A stretch of DNA of 64,000 nucleotides from Gymnopus androsaceus JB14 (lineage: Eukaryota > Basidiomycota > Agaricomycetes > Agaricales > Omphalotaceae): assembly GCA_009733575.1 (NCBI GenBank), contig ML769594.1, forward strand, positions 1 through 64,000. The letters run 5' to 3'. The position numbers and the translations under genes are program-made. This document shows positions 35,834-46,588 of the stretch, piece after piece. The first letter of the stretch is position 1. Each line of letters starts with the position of its first letter. The notes beneath the pieces were generated by a model. It worked only from the letters and a program-made list of their open reading frames with translations. It searched no databases and was not told where the DNA came from.

Positions 35834-37818
35834 TTAGCTACGCGGGTCCGAAACGTAAAACGAAAGAAAGCAAGAAATATCATCTGCAGTAGGGCGCTCA
35901 CAAGGCAGTGAATTCCAACAGCTGTGTATCAATTCGGAAAGGTCGATAGATATTTCTGCTAGAGCAGGAGGAATATCCGGCCTCTGGCCCAGCAAAACCT
36001 GAGCAATTACTGCGACCTCGTGTTTAATGTTTGAGAATGGCAAAGTCCCGGAAATTATCTGACGGGCGAAATATGATGAGCATAAGATTGGTTTAGTAGA
36101 GACTCTCCTACTTACTTCCACTACAGTGCACCCAAATGCATATATGTCTCGAGCTTTCGGTTCAATCAGATGGAAGAGATTAGGGTGCAGGACTTCAGGA
36201 GCCATCCAACGAACCGAGCCACGGGGTGTTGACACTGTCTCGTACATGCTCGGAGATTCTGTGACGAGAGCAAGGCCGAAGTCGGCGAGACAACATCGCA
36301 AATCATCAGTGACCAGGATATTTGCCTGAAACCTAGTTAGTCAGTAAGACGCAGCTTTTGAAGAACTCACTCCTCGAATATCTCCGTGTATAATCGGAGG
36401 ATCCAACCCGTGCAGATACTGGAGACCATTTGCTACTTGGGAAATCTACTTTTTTTTCGTTGTGAGTGACCTTTAATTGTAGCTAATGCAAACAAACCCA
36501 TGGAAGGCGATCTTGTTCAGGATGTTCTTTCAGATAGGCCATAATGTTTCCATTCCTCATCCACGGCGAAACGAAACAATAACTGGGACAGAAAATCGTT
36601 TTGTTCACACCGATAAATGGTAGAAGATTGGGATGATCCAATTGTTTCCACACTAGAGCCTCTTCGCAAAACTCCTGAAAACTTGAGTTCGACGTAAACT
36701 CCCGAGCGCTACAACCCATTACACACCTTTAGTACTCGTTCGCTCGCATCACCATCACTCTCCAATGAAGTGAATTTTCTCAGGACTTTCAGGCAGACTT
36801 CCGTGTCATCTAAACGTCCACGCCAGATATCCTAGTAATAACACTGAATCTTGCATCCACATTGAGAGCTCGTCGCCGTCGTGTACATACCGCAAATCCT
36901 CCACCCGATACTGCAGTTCTTCCTAGTCGTATCGCATTCTCAACGTAAAAGGAGTTTGGAAGTACCCCGTATGTTTTCGCCAGCGAGCGTAAAGCCTTCA
37001 AGCACCGTTGTCTGTATTGAGATGTAAAATTCTCCTGCAACTAGGCTCAATTTGTCTTCGCATAAAAGTATGAAACCGGACTCACCTCTCTCCGCAAGTC
37101 GATTATCTGATGGGTAGTGCTCAAAAGATGAATCTGTCGAGATTCATCGAGCTCCTGTAAACAGCACTATGAACCTATGCTCAGAAAAGAGAGCGGTTAC
37201 TTACCCTTTGCAGTAGCTCCATGATATGCGTCGCCCAACCAGAACCCAGCTCCCAGAGCCATTTCCATGGATCCAGAACCTCCGACATCACAAGCGCTCG
37301 AAGTTGTGCCGTATCATACACCAAAAAGAAAGGTGTAGAGTCCGCTCTAGAAATTGCGCATACCTCATCTCCGCTGAGCCTAGTTGTCACTAACGCGAAT
37401 ATCATATCATCTTCCACCGAAATACTGCGAACTGAGCTCGAATTCTTCATGAATGCGATAAAGTGCTGCATGAGGGGCGAATGGTATTTGAGGATTTTTT
37501 CTGCGCGCCTTATGATCTCGAGATGATTTGATCTGGACAATGGTAAGTACGTGAATAGGACGCGAACTGTTTCAAAACATACCTTGTTAAGATCCAATCA
37601 TGAATTATGCATGACAATGGATCCAGGATTGTCGGATCTTGAGAGCAAAGCTCACCCATTTCCAAGAGGAATTCCATACCATACTCAAGTAGATGGCTAG
37701 CAATAAACAGATCTGGAGAGTATCGCATAAAATGAACGGTGGGCATCCATTCTAGCCAGTGCGTTGCTCGAGTGAGGTGATAAGGAGATTCTGATGCGAT
37801 TTTCAGATATAGAGGCAT
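35834..37818 (-). CDS. Protein kinase, tyrosine-kinase-like type
   Basis: Nine exons chain in frame (37818-37583, 37532-37205, 37154-37086, 37034-36891, 36831-36727, 36674-36498, 36445-36371, 36325-36116, 36058-35834), giving 522 aa. The first 240 residues have no domain I recognise. The kinase domain has a Gly-rich loop (GRTAVSGGGFADIW), the Lys of EVCLKVLR, Glu in FCEEALVW, the catalytic loop IIHGDIRGANIL, DFG in LADFGLAL and MAPE in the activation segment. All key residues are present, so it should be active. HGDxRGAN is typical of the expanded TKL-like kinases of Agaricomycetes. Substrate unknown. An extra upstream exon at 38079-38147 (MSTPRNEQVSSD...) is possible. Two 3' fragments of relatives lie at 22755-22844 and 28667-28753. 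Confidence 0.88.
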
Positions 37819-38485
37819 AGTTGTCTCGGGGCATGTTCACCGGCGAGCTATATAGATATTTGGAGGCGCACATACCCAAGAAATAGAAACTGCGGATAAA
37901 TATCTCCGATGTATAGAATAGAATCAGTCTTCAGTCATCAGAATGTTATTGGACTTGAACCAAAGATAGAAGCTGTAGAGCCTACTAGGTCATAACATGC
38001 AAACGTTTGGTCTGTGGACGTTGAACACTTAAATGATAAATTAAGCCCAAGATACCTATCAAATTATCGAAACCTCACCTTTCCTTCCGGGTCGCAGCTG
38101 GTATCGGCTGGATCCGAGCTGACTTGCTCATTCCTCGGAGTGCTCATTGTGCACAGGTTGGGAAGGGTTGGGAGCACAGGCTTTTAGTGCAGGGTTGTCT
38201 TTTGAATATTCGACGCGTCACGCGGGACGATGAACTGACAGTGACACCTAGTGACACCCACTAAGTTAATAAGGAATCAACGTCGAAAGGTCTAGGCACT
38301 TACCTGGGTCTATACAAATCTATCAGAATATATGTAGTTCAAGGACTTTTTCTATCACGGAAAGCATAAACGGCCAATGATAGATTGCCTTCTTTTAACA
38401 TCCTGCCAGTGCCACAGGAAAACCGTAGTTTGTCCGTAGTAGTACTCAGCTTTCGCGCCGCCCAGATACAAAAAGCAAATGTGTT
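37819..38485. other. Upstream region of the kinase gene
   Basis: Contains one candidate minus-strand exon, 38147-38079 (ATG, 23 codons, then a GTGAGG donor), which could be the true first exon of the kinase gene. I could not join it in frame to 37818 with confidence. Nothing else recognised. Confidence 0.35.
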
Positions 38486-39259
38486 TCAGTGGCATTCCAC
38501 GGCGGGTTGAAATTGAACGAACGCAAGATTATTGCAACGTCGATACAAACGTTGAATCTGTGTTCGTATCGCTTCGACCAACGCGTCTGGGCATGGGGCC
38601 ATAGGAGCTACGTCATGATCAGTCTGGAGAAGAAGAGTATCCCGAAGGAAAGAGGCTGTGGTAGGTCCAATAGCTGCTACATGAGCTAGTGGAGGTGGGA
38701 TTGGATGGATGTCCATCAATTGACCGGAAACGGACGTCGGAAATGCGAATGAAGCCAGGGATAGACAAATTTGGCAGCAGATGGGGCAAAGAAGATTAAT
38801 AGCGTTCATTGGACACAAGGGGTCAAGTACCTTGCTCGAGACCTTTCAAAGCCTCAATCAGATCTACCGGAAAGCGGCTTGTGCTCCCACATATCTTAGG
38901 AGTGCCTCCCAGTCAACAATTGTGGGCCAAATGTCTCGATTCTTGTCTCCGGTTAGATACAGGGGACATCCAGGGCCTGCCTTCAAGTAGGTCATCCAAA
39001 TCGAATCGAGCCAACTATTCAGCTATTCCAGTATGCTAAACGCGAATATGATATGGATTTGGGTATATTTCGCGTAAAGAAGCCGTGGTAGCAGCTCCAA
39101 CCATATAGAAAGGGATATTCGACCAATGTTCCATCTGCTCGTCTTCCATTTGTTCAATTACGGTCTTCCAGGCTTCACAAGATCTGACACGAAAGTAGAT
39201 TCATATTTGTCGGAAGAAGAGGCGTTGGGAGCTCGCAGAAGGACCGCATTTAGTTTCAT
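38486..39259 (-). pseudogene. HEM4: Decayed uroporphyrinogen-III synthase copy
   Basis: Pieces of the family appear in order but in different frames: an N-terminal strand MKLNAVLLRAPN at 39259, a hinge segment EAWKTVIEQ and IPFYMVGAATTASLREI, then LYLTGDKNRD, a GSTSRFPVDLIEAL segment and the C-terminal IGPTTASFLRDTL with ALVEAI. Between the first and second piece about 50 expected residues are missing; there is an in-frame TAG and several frame shifts. The family makes uroporphyrinogen III from hydroxymethylbilane in haem synthesis. As this step is essential, a working copy should exist elsewhere. Confidence 0.72.
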
Positions 39260-39447
39260 GAGCCAGTCGATGCGGTAAGGATTTTGTTTGAAATGAACCT
39301 AGATAGTACCTAGATTGGCGCCTCTTAGGCTAGTATTGCTCGCTGCTTGGCTTAAGCTCAAGATGCTTAATTCTATAAGATAGTATGCTACAGACAGCTA
39401 GAACAACAAAGATGGCACAGCAAGAATACATCCAAGAAAATAACAAC

Positions 39448-42400
39448 CTAAGGAACGGCATTCTCTACAGGCGGAGGAGATTTAACCTTCTCATTCGTAC
39501 CCTGAACCTCTGACGCATTTTCGGCAGCTACAGGCATTGAGGCGCTCGAGGAGACAGGCAGCGCTGCCGCATCTGCACCTCGCGATTCTAGCTGCAGCTG
39601 CCCTGCCATTTTAATCCAAGTTTTCCTAGCTAGCTCTCGCTTCTCCAGGATTGGTAAAATCGCCGCATAATCATCCTTCTTCTTCACCGCACATAGATAG
39701 TCTTCGGTATCAGAAACATAAAACAGCCGGTATGTCCGCACACAGACTTTAATCTCGAGAGCGTCACACCCCAGGATATCAGGCTCTGGTAATGATTTCG
39801 GAAGATTCCTGGACAGACGTCATATGAGCAATTAGAGGCATTTGGGGTCACATAGTACGCTTACCTGGTAAGAAAGGGCTTTTTGACCTTTTGCTGCGCT
39901 ACTCCTTCCGTCGATTCGTTCTGATCATGGCGTCGGTCAAAGAACGGATAATATGTGGAATAAAACGTACCGAAACATATGAATCAATGTAAGCCTGCCA
40001 CCGTCCGGTCAAAACTTCAGAATCATCGTAGCTTGAATCGTCCTTTCCAATCAACTGCACCGTTAGACTTTTAGTCTCCGTAAGCTGATGGAAGGTGAAT
40101 CAGATAACGGAAGGTCTTCACAGGGATGGGAAATACCCAGTCAACCCTAAACAAATTCTCATCTGGACCTAGAACTTTTTCGGCACTTCGTCTGTTATTA
40201 ATCTGATCTTGTGTGGTATATGAAGCCATTGCTCTATCACGTTTGAGGATTTCGAGCAGGTCTTGCGATTTAGGATCCGAAAAGACCAGTTGAACCTGAA
40301 TATAACTCAGCTCAAATATTCTTCAATTTCAAGTTCACACGAACACAGACCTGTTTGATGATCACTCCAATGAGTTTGTCAATCGTGAAGATTTTGAAAG
40401 CATCCTAGAAAGCACTGTGAGTTGAGGTTCATTTACCATGACCGAAAATCTCACCTTTATGCCAAACATAAACCTCATTTGATCCTCGAACGCGATTTGT
40501 TCAATCTCGTTGTCAAACAGCCTCTCGCAGCTTTGAAGCAGAATATCATAAAAATGTACTGCGGCGGCCCTGCGTTCATGCTCGCTTTCCTTCGTCGCCC
40601 GCACTTCTTCCGATTCTTCAGCTGCCTGCTGAGTGTTGAACGGTGCTGAAAAGGTTGTAGAATCCATGTTAACATCGTCGACGGATGTGACTGACTCTTC
40701 ACGAGTGCGGATATTGGATATCTTTGAAGATGAAGGGCCGAAAGATGTAAACGGCTGAGCTGGTGCATCATGAGAGGAAGACGGAGATTCGGACTGGGAT
40801 TGTGGAGATTCTTGAGACAGCTGCGCAGCAATGGTCTTGAATAGCGTCAAGCGGGAGTACAGAACCTAGTTCAGAACGTAAGTCAATGAAAAAAAAATGA
40901 TGATGGATGCCTACTCACCCCAACCAGCCTCAGTAGTACATATAACGTCGTGTTTGTGAAGAAAGTCGCCTGCTTCCTGGCAGTCTTCGGTACTATCTTG
41001 GAGATTTGTTCGCCAGAAGTAGGGGTCGGTGAAGCAAATCTCGAAACCGACGGCGAAGACTGAATAACGCCTGCCCTAGTTTTCCTTCCCGATTTGGCCT
41101 GCTCGCTTTTCAATAACTTCTTCCTCAGATCTCCGCCCGAGACACCAGACCCCGTACCTCCGCCTTTTTTGCTTCTACTGCCTCCTCCTGAACGCGAACT
41201 CGACGTAACTGGTGCCTCGACATCAAGGAGACCTAATCCCTCCACATCCAGTTCCCCTTCAGCACCACCCAGCTCCTGCACCACGGCGAAGGCTGCATTG
41301 AATGCACTAGCATCAATCATAAAGACCAACGGTATCCAACCTCGCAGGAATGCTTCTATCCTTCTTCGTTCGTTCCAAGTAATTTGGCCTTGGGTCCTAT
41401 CCAGGAAAGAAAAGACGAGCTTGAGTGAATCCTGAAGAACACCAAGATCATCGAAAGCGATTTCAAGCTGATGACGAGGCCGCGTTCGCGCAAACAAGGG
41501 ATCGATGAGTGAAGCTCGAGAAGCCATCTGCTCCTCCCTCGCCGCTTCGATTTCGTTCACAAACGCTTTGTCGTTAGCGCTTTCTTGTCTACAGCTTTGA
41601 AGTTGACGCTCTGGTGATCCAGTGACTTGGCGTAGTTCCGCGCATCAACCTCTCGCCAGACCTTGTTCCACTCCCTCTGTGCTCGTTTCCATTCCTCCTC
41701 CTTCTGTTTTAGCCGTGATAAGACTACCGGAATGGCATGCGCGGGACTTTCTTGCATGCAAACAAGGACCTCTGCGCCTACCTCTCGCCCGTAGATTTTC
41801 CGTATGACCCGCTGATGTATAGCTTTAGCGTTTCCGCCCAAATTGGGTTTGAGTCGGAAGCTACCGCGCTCCTCAGGAGCTAGCTGCTGTATTTTGTTAT
41901 TGATGGGCTCGAGAATGGTGATTGTACGGGAGATAGCTTCGATGTGGAAGTCGTATTCATGTCTTTCCTCCTCTGACCGATGTAACGCCTCCTCGTATAC
42001 GTTTTTCCTGGACACCGACCAGAATAATGTTGGATCGTCAAAGGGATCGGGGTAAGCGACATTTCCGCCTGAAGAACTACTTGAGACAGGAGACGTAGGA
42101 GGAAGAATTGAGTGCCCATGTTGGATGAGAGACCCATTCGTCGTTGAGAACGTCGCGACACATTGAGTCTCGACCTGAACAGGTAACGTTGATTTCCTGT
42201 GAGAAAAACCTAGGTTGAGTACAACGTATCAGGAAATAACGCAACGACTTACGCTCTCGGGAAGCTTTCGATAGCTTCCATAACGAGCGCTCAGGTCTAC
42301 CTTACCAGGCATCATTGATAGGGGTCTTTCAACAACTCCGTCGACCACTACAGGTCGAGTCCAACCGTCTGCTGCCCCAAGCCTTCCACCTCTTCCCTCC

Positions 42401-44120
42401 TGCCATCCCACCCTAATATTTCTTTCCATCCTCTCATCAACTCTCCATCTCCGACCAAAAAGTTTCTCGACTCTTTGACCAACCGAGCAGTATCGATGTA
42501 CCCCTGTGTGAAGAGGTTCACCACCTTGAGGAATTCGTTGTAAGTTTCGCGAGAGTCCAATGCTCGTTTTACGCGGTCGAAAAAGTGTGAGGGGTCAATC
42601 GTGAGTTGGGCAGCGGGGTGGGGAAGTGCGGCAGCGGTAGGAATTGGGGCATGCATTCGGGATGAAGATGCAACAGCGGATGCCGACGCAGCGGTAGAGC
42701 GAGCGATTTCCGTTTTGGTCTTCTTGCTCTGTAGATAACAAGTTAGCTATGTCTGAGTATCTAATGAGGGCAACATACCCTGCTTGACGTTGCTTTCACC
42801 GGAATGATCTCTCTCTCAGCCCGTTTCTCTCGTTCTCTGACACTCGTAGTGCTTTCTCTCTCGCCTGCTTTCCTTTTCCTTTTCTGCGGCAGAAGCGATT
42901 CGACGGGTTCGCCTTTTCGCCTGCTTTTTGAATCGTGGTGGTCCCTGTGATGATGATGATCCCGCTCTCGATGATGATGATGTCGACCTTCCTCGGCCGC
43001 AGCATTATCGTCCAACAGTGACTGGGAACCGTCAGGCATGAATATCCTAAAGTCGGACCTCAAATCTGGGGCATCTTTAAATAACTGACTGATTTGTTTA
43101 GAGACTTCTTCCTGGAAAAACGAGAAGAAAAGTTAGTCGTAACATTAAAAAAACGTGCAGATATCGCTCGGACCTCGTTAATCGATTCAGGAGAGTGGTG
43201 ATAGCGAGATAAGATGTCCAAGAATTGTCTGTATGTTTCCGGATCGCAACGTTGTTTGATCTTTTGAACATAGGCTACAGCCGGCTCCATAGCTTGAGGC
43301 GCTTGAAGCATAGCTGCGTCCGGAGTGCCCCGTCGACTAGAGCCATGCACGAGGCGTTCGCGATGCTCGGGAAGCTTCGCTAAAAATGTGCCAACGGAAG
43401 GTAAGTATGAAACGGAGGGGAATTGACATGCAAAGAAACGCACGAGGAAGAGGGGAAGGAGAAGGAGGGTCGTCAGACCAGTGAAACGGTTTGCCTCGAC
43501 CGCTACTGGTCGTTTCCATCTTTGTACCCCGAGGAGTTGTTACCGTTATATGGTTTGCGTCAACGGAACACTCAATGCGGTACCCGACCGGTAAAAAAGT
43601 GTTGAATCCTTGGATAAGTGACGGATGACCTTGGAATAATGCAGAGACCCGTTTGATTACACCCGGAGTGTCGATTCTGTCGATATATGTTAACAATAAG
43701 CATTTTAAGGAAGAGTACCACGTACTGTTGGCTTTTAAACTCCTTCATGATATCCAGAAAATGATTATAAACGTCTGGCTGGTCGGAGAACTTGTTTTTG
43801 ACTGCGTCCAGATAGCTCAACGCATCGGTCACATTGAGAGGTCGGTCGGCGTGCATGGCATTGTCTACCAAAGCTCCCTCATCATCCTTGGAGATAGAAA
43901 TAGCCGCAATGTCTTCCATTTCCACATCCTGAGGGTCATTAGAAGCTTTTGTGACTACCTCGGCTGCTGGTAACAATGGAGTTTGCTGGACAATGTCCGA
44001 CGAGACAGGATCAGAAATTTCAGGTTTGCTCTCAGCTTCAGCTGGAGTAGTGATTTGGTCCAATTCGGGTTGTGTGGGAGGAGGATTGATGACGCCGTCG
44101 ACGATTTCAGCGTCAGCCAT
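39448..44120 (-). CDS. SIN3: SIN3 transcriptional corepressor
   Basis: An acidic N-terminus precedes PAH1 ([17 protein letters not shown] with [19 protein letters not shown]). PAH2 ([12 protein letters not shown] with [10 protein letters not shown]) follows, then PAH3 ([18 protein letters not shown]) and the HDAC-interacting domain ([28 protein letters not shown], then [10 protein letters not shown]). The C-terminal part has [28 protein letters not shown] and [10 protein letters not shown]. Clear introns include 43677-43725, 43380-43443, 43112-43173 and 42729-42778. SIN3 is the scaffold of the Rpd3-type histone deacetylase complex; PAH domains bind repressor peptides. Three single-base frame breaks are seen: near 42390-42410 before WTRP, near 42115 after HPTW, and near 41565 (ACAAAG where ACAAAAG would keep frame). 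They look like assembly errors, because the protein is conserved on both sides. Confidence 0.92.
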
Positions 44121-44397
44121 AGTAGTGAAATGGCCGAGCAGTGGTAGAAGATCAAACTTGAATCAAAGGTCAATGCGTTGTGACAGCGGTTCTTTTCGGT
44201 CCGGTCTGATTTTAGCGCTCACAATTTACCGCTTTTGGATGCTTCTGGCCTCGTTCTCTCTCAAGAATTCTGCGTGCAAGTAGTAATTCTAGCATTAATT
44301 CCAGCATTAATTCGAATATTCAAAGATAAGCAAGTTCAAAATTACAGCCCAAGTTCTCATCGTCTTGTTCCATTACTAGCTCGCCAGCCTTTAATCA

Positions 44398-44822
44398 TCA
44401 CGCCGCAGTCCTCCTGATCCCAGTAACACCCTCAGGAGTAGCCACGACTACATCGTCTGTCTCGCTCGAACACTGGATGCTGTACCCCTCAGGCAAAAAG
44501 ATATTGAACCCTTCAATGAGGGCCGGATATCCTTGTAATAACGCGGCGACGCGTTTAATAACGCCCACAGCGTCGATTCTTCGAGCAATAATCAAACGAA
44601 GAATCAAAGAAACATGGTAAGCTTACATTTGATACTGAAATCCTTCATGATTGCCAAAAACTGGCGGTAATCATCTCGGTTGGCCTCATTCTTGACCTTG
44701 TCAAGATAGTTCGTGACCTTGTTAATATTGTCCACTGCGTTTTGCGCATTGATTGGACGAGGATCTCTCCAAGAGATTGGCGGCTGCGCTGATAATGATG
44801 ACTCGGATGGTGGTGGAACCAT
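44398..44822 (-). CDS. Single-PAH protein 1, SIN3-derived
   Basis: Two exons joined across an intron with a GTAAGC donor encode one PAH domain: NAVDNINKVTNYLDKVKNE and DDYRQFLAIMKDF, then [20 protein letters not shown] and FLPEGYSIQCS. The intron lies where SIN3 PAH1 has its intron. Exon 1 appears to lack one A near 44635; the neighbour at 45072-45481 has TTCAAGCG where this gene has TTCAGTA. With that base restored the product would be about 120-140 aa. It has no HDAC-interacting domain. Probably nuclear, by analogy with SIN3; could bind PAH1 ligands. No catalytic function expected. Confidence 0.82.
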
Positions 44823-45071
44823 TTGGAGGCGATTTTCGATGAGTGAATGCTGTTTGGATGGCGAAAAGCCAACGGTTGGTCGGTCCCGGTTTTAGAGTCA
44901 AGTTGTGCAAGTTGTGCAAAGATTGATGTCAAGATTTATATAGAACGGCACAATGCAAGTAGCGCATAGAGATTCTTTTCCTGATTTCGATCCAAGGTAT
45001 ATACATGAGGTCTATCTGAGCTAAAGATCTCGTCGGCTCATTCATTCCCTCCACAAAACAGTGATGCTCAC

Positions 45072-45481
45072 TCATCTAGTCCTCCTGATCACAGTCGCAC
45101 CCTCAGGTGTGTTCACAGTTACATCGTCTGTCTCGCTCGAGCACTCGATGTTATATCCCACTGGCAGAAAGATATTGAACCCTTGAATGAGGGCCGGATA
45201 TCCTTGGAATAACGCAGCGACGCGCTTGATAACACCCATGGTATCGATCCTTTGGTGCATATTGGCAAACGGAGAATTATAATAAAATGAACATGGTATA
45301 CTTACCTTTGACGCTTGAAATCCTGCATGATCGCCAAGAATTGGCTGTAATCATCTGGGTGGTTCACTTCGCTCTTGATCTTGTCAAGATAATCCAATGC
45401 GTTTTGCGCATTGACTGGTCGAGGGTCTCCCCAAGAGAATGTCGGTCGCACTGGCATCGACTCTGACGATGGTAGAGCCAT
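45072..45481 (-). CDS. Single-PAH protein 2, SIN3-derived
   Basis: Exons 45481-45306 and 45249-45072 join with a phase-2 intron of 56 nt and give an intact 117-aa product. It consists of a short N-terminus ([20 protein letters not shown]) and a single PAH domain ([63 protein letters not shown]), then a short tail ending RRTR. Intron position and phase match SIN3 PAH1. No frame break. It lacks everything SIN3 needs to recruit histone deacetylase, so it could act as a competitor of SIN3 PAH1; this is inference from domain content. Confidence 0.88.
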
Positions 45482-45657
45482 TTGGATTTCGAGTTATGGG
45501 AGTGCTACTTCGATGGTGAGGAGTCAAGAAGCGAGGGGTTGGTCGGTCCCGATTGTAGAGTCAGCTTTGTTCGAAGATTGACGCCAACATTTTTGTATAC
45601 AAAACGATGTAGTACGTGCACTAACGGGCCAAGGTAAGCGCGTTCAGCACCTTGTAA

Positions 45658-45936
45658 CTAGGTGGCTCCCGTAATCTGTCTAGATCTACAGCAGCGGCAC
45701 GCGAGCTCGTCCTTATAGCTAGCGGGAGTCCCAGAGATAACGGTGCTTACCACATCGAATGCTCTGGAACCAGCGTTGAGCACTTGGACCATACCGTGTA
45801 ATAGACCTTCCTTCCTTTCACGGTAATGCTCAGCCCCAGGGCAAGCCCTGTCGAGACATCCTCGGGAGCCTAACGTTGTAGACAGTCCCACATACATCAT
45901 TAGAACACATGCGATATAGCTACCTACGATAGGCAT
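45658..45936 (-). CDS. Possible small Cys-rich protein
   Basis: A 92-codon frame lies between two PAH genes. It starts with a hydrophobic stretch (MPIVGSYIACVLMMYVGLST) that could be a signal peptide, and has five further cysteines, three of them near the C-terminus (CRCC). No family recognised. It could be a small secreted protein or a chance frame. Confidence 0.3.
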   Translation of the reverse strand: MPIVGSYIACVLMMYVGLSTTLGSRGCLDRACPGAEHYRERKEGLLHGMVQVLNAGSRAFDVVSTVISGTPASYKDELACRCCRSRQITGAT

Positions 45937-46059
45937 TCGCTACCATATGCTAACGCACCTAGGCGAATAAACGGGATTTAAATAAATTTTTTAAAATGCT
46001 CAGCCTGGTAGAGCTCACCCCGTCCTCCTGATCACAACCCCAAGGAGTAATCATCATTC

Positions 46060-46377
46060 GATGCTGTCAATATCCCTCGGGCAGGAAGATATTGAGCGCA
46101 ATGCCCATCGATAAGGGCGGTTATCCTCGGAATAATGCAGGTACACATTTGATAACACCCGGGCTGTTGATTCTTCGAGGCATATTAGGAATAGCGAAGA
46201 ACTAAGGTGAATACGGTAAACTAACATTTGATGCTTAAAGTCCTGCATGATCGCCAAAAATCGGGCTGCAATCACCTGGTTGGCCACTTTGAGTGAAGAT
46301 CTTGTGAACACCGCGTCACTCATATTGAGTCGCCGAGAGCCTCCCGAACAAAATGCTGGTGCTGATTTAAACCGCAT
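46060..46377 (-). pseudogene. Decayed single-PAH copy
   Basis: The [11 protein letters not shown] segment of exon 1 and a downstream stretch resembling exon 2 of the gene at 45072-45481 (words GTTATCAA, ATTCCGAGGATA, CAATATCTTCCTGCC) remain at the right spacing, including the intron. Many substitutions and length changes destroy the frame. Unlike other breaks in this window, it shows true mutational decay. Same strand and order as its neighbours. Confidence 0.75.
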
Positions 46378-46588
46378 TTGGACGATGTTTCGATGATTGG
46401 GTTAGTTGCCAATTGTAGAGTCAAGTTCGAAGATTGCAGATTGCAGTGATATACAGAACGACATAAAGCAATGATAGAATACAACAATCCAGTGTACATA
46501 CATGGTGTACAATAATAAAGAGAATAAAAAAGCAATTTCAATCCATAACTACGAGATATCCAACAAAGAGAGCATTATTAGCAGAAAC

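Noticed and set aside
42761..43005. His-rich frames overlapping SIN3
   Set aside because: The frame containing [12 protein letters not shown] belongs to SIN3; the other is a shadow.
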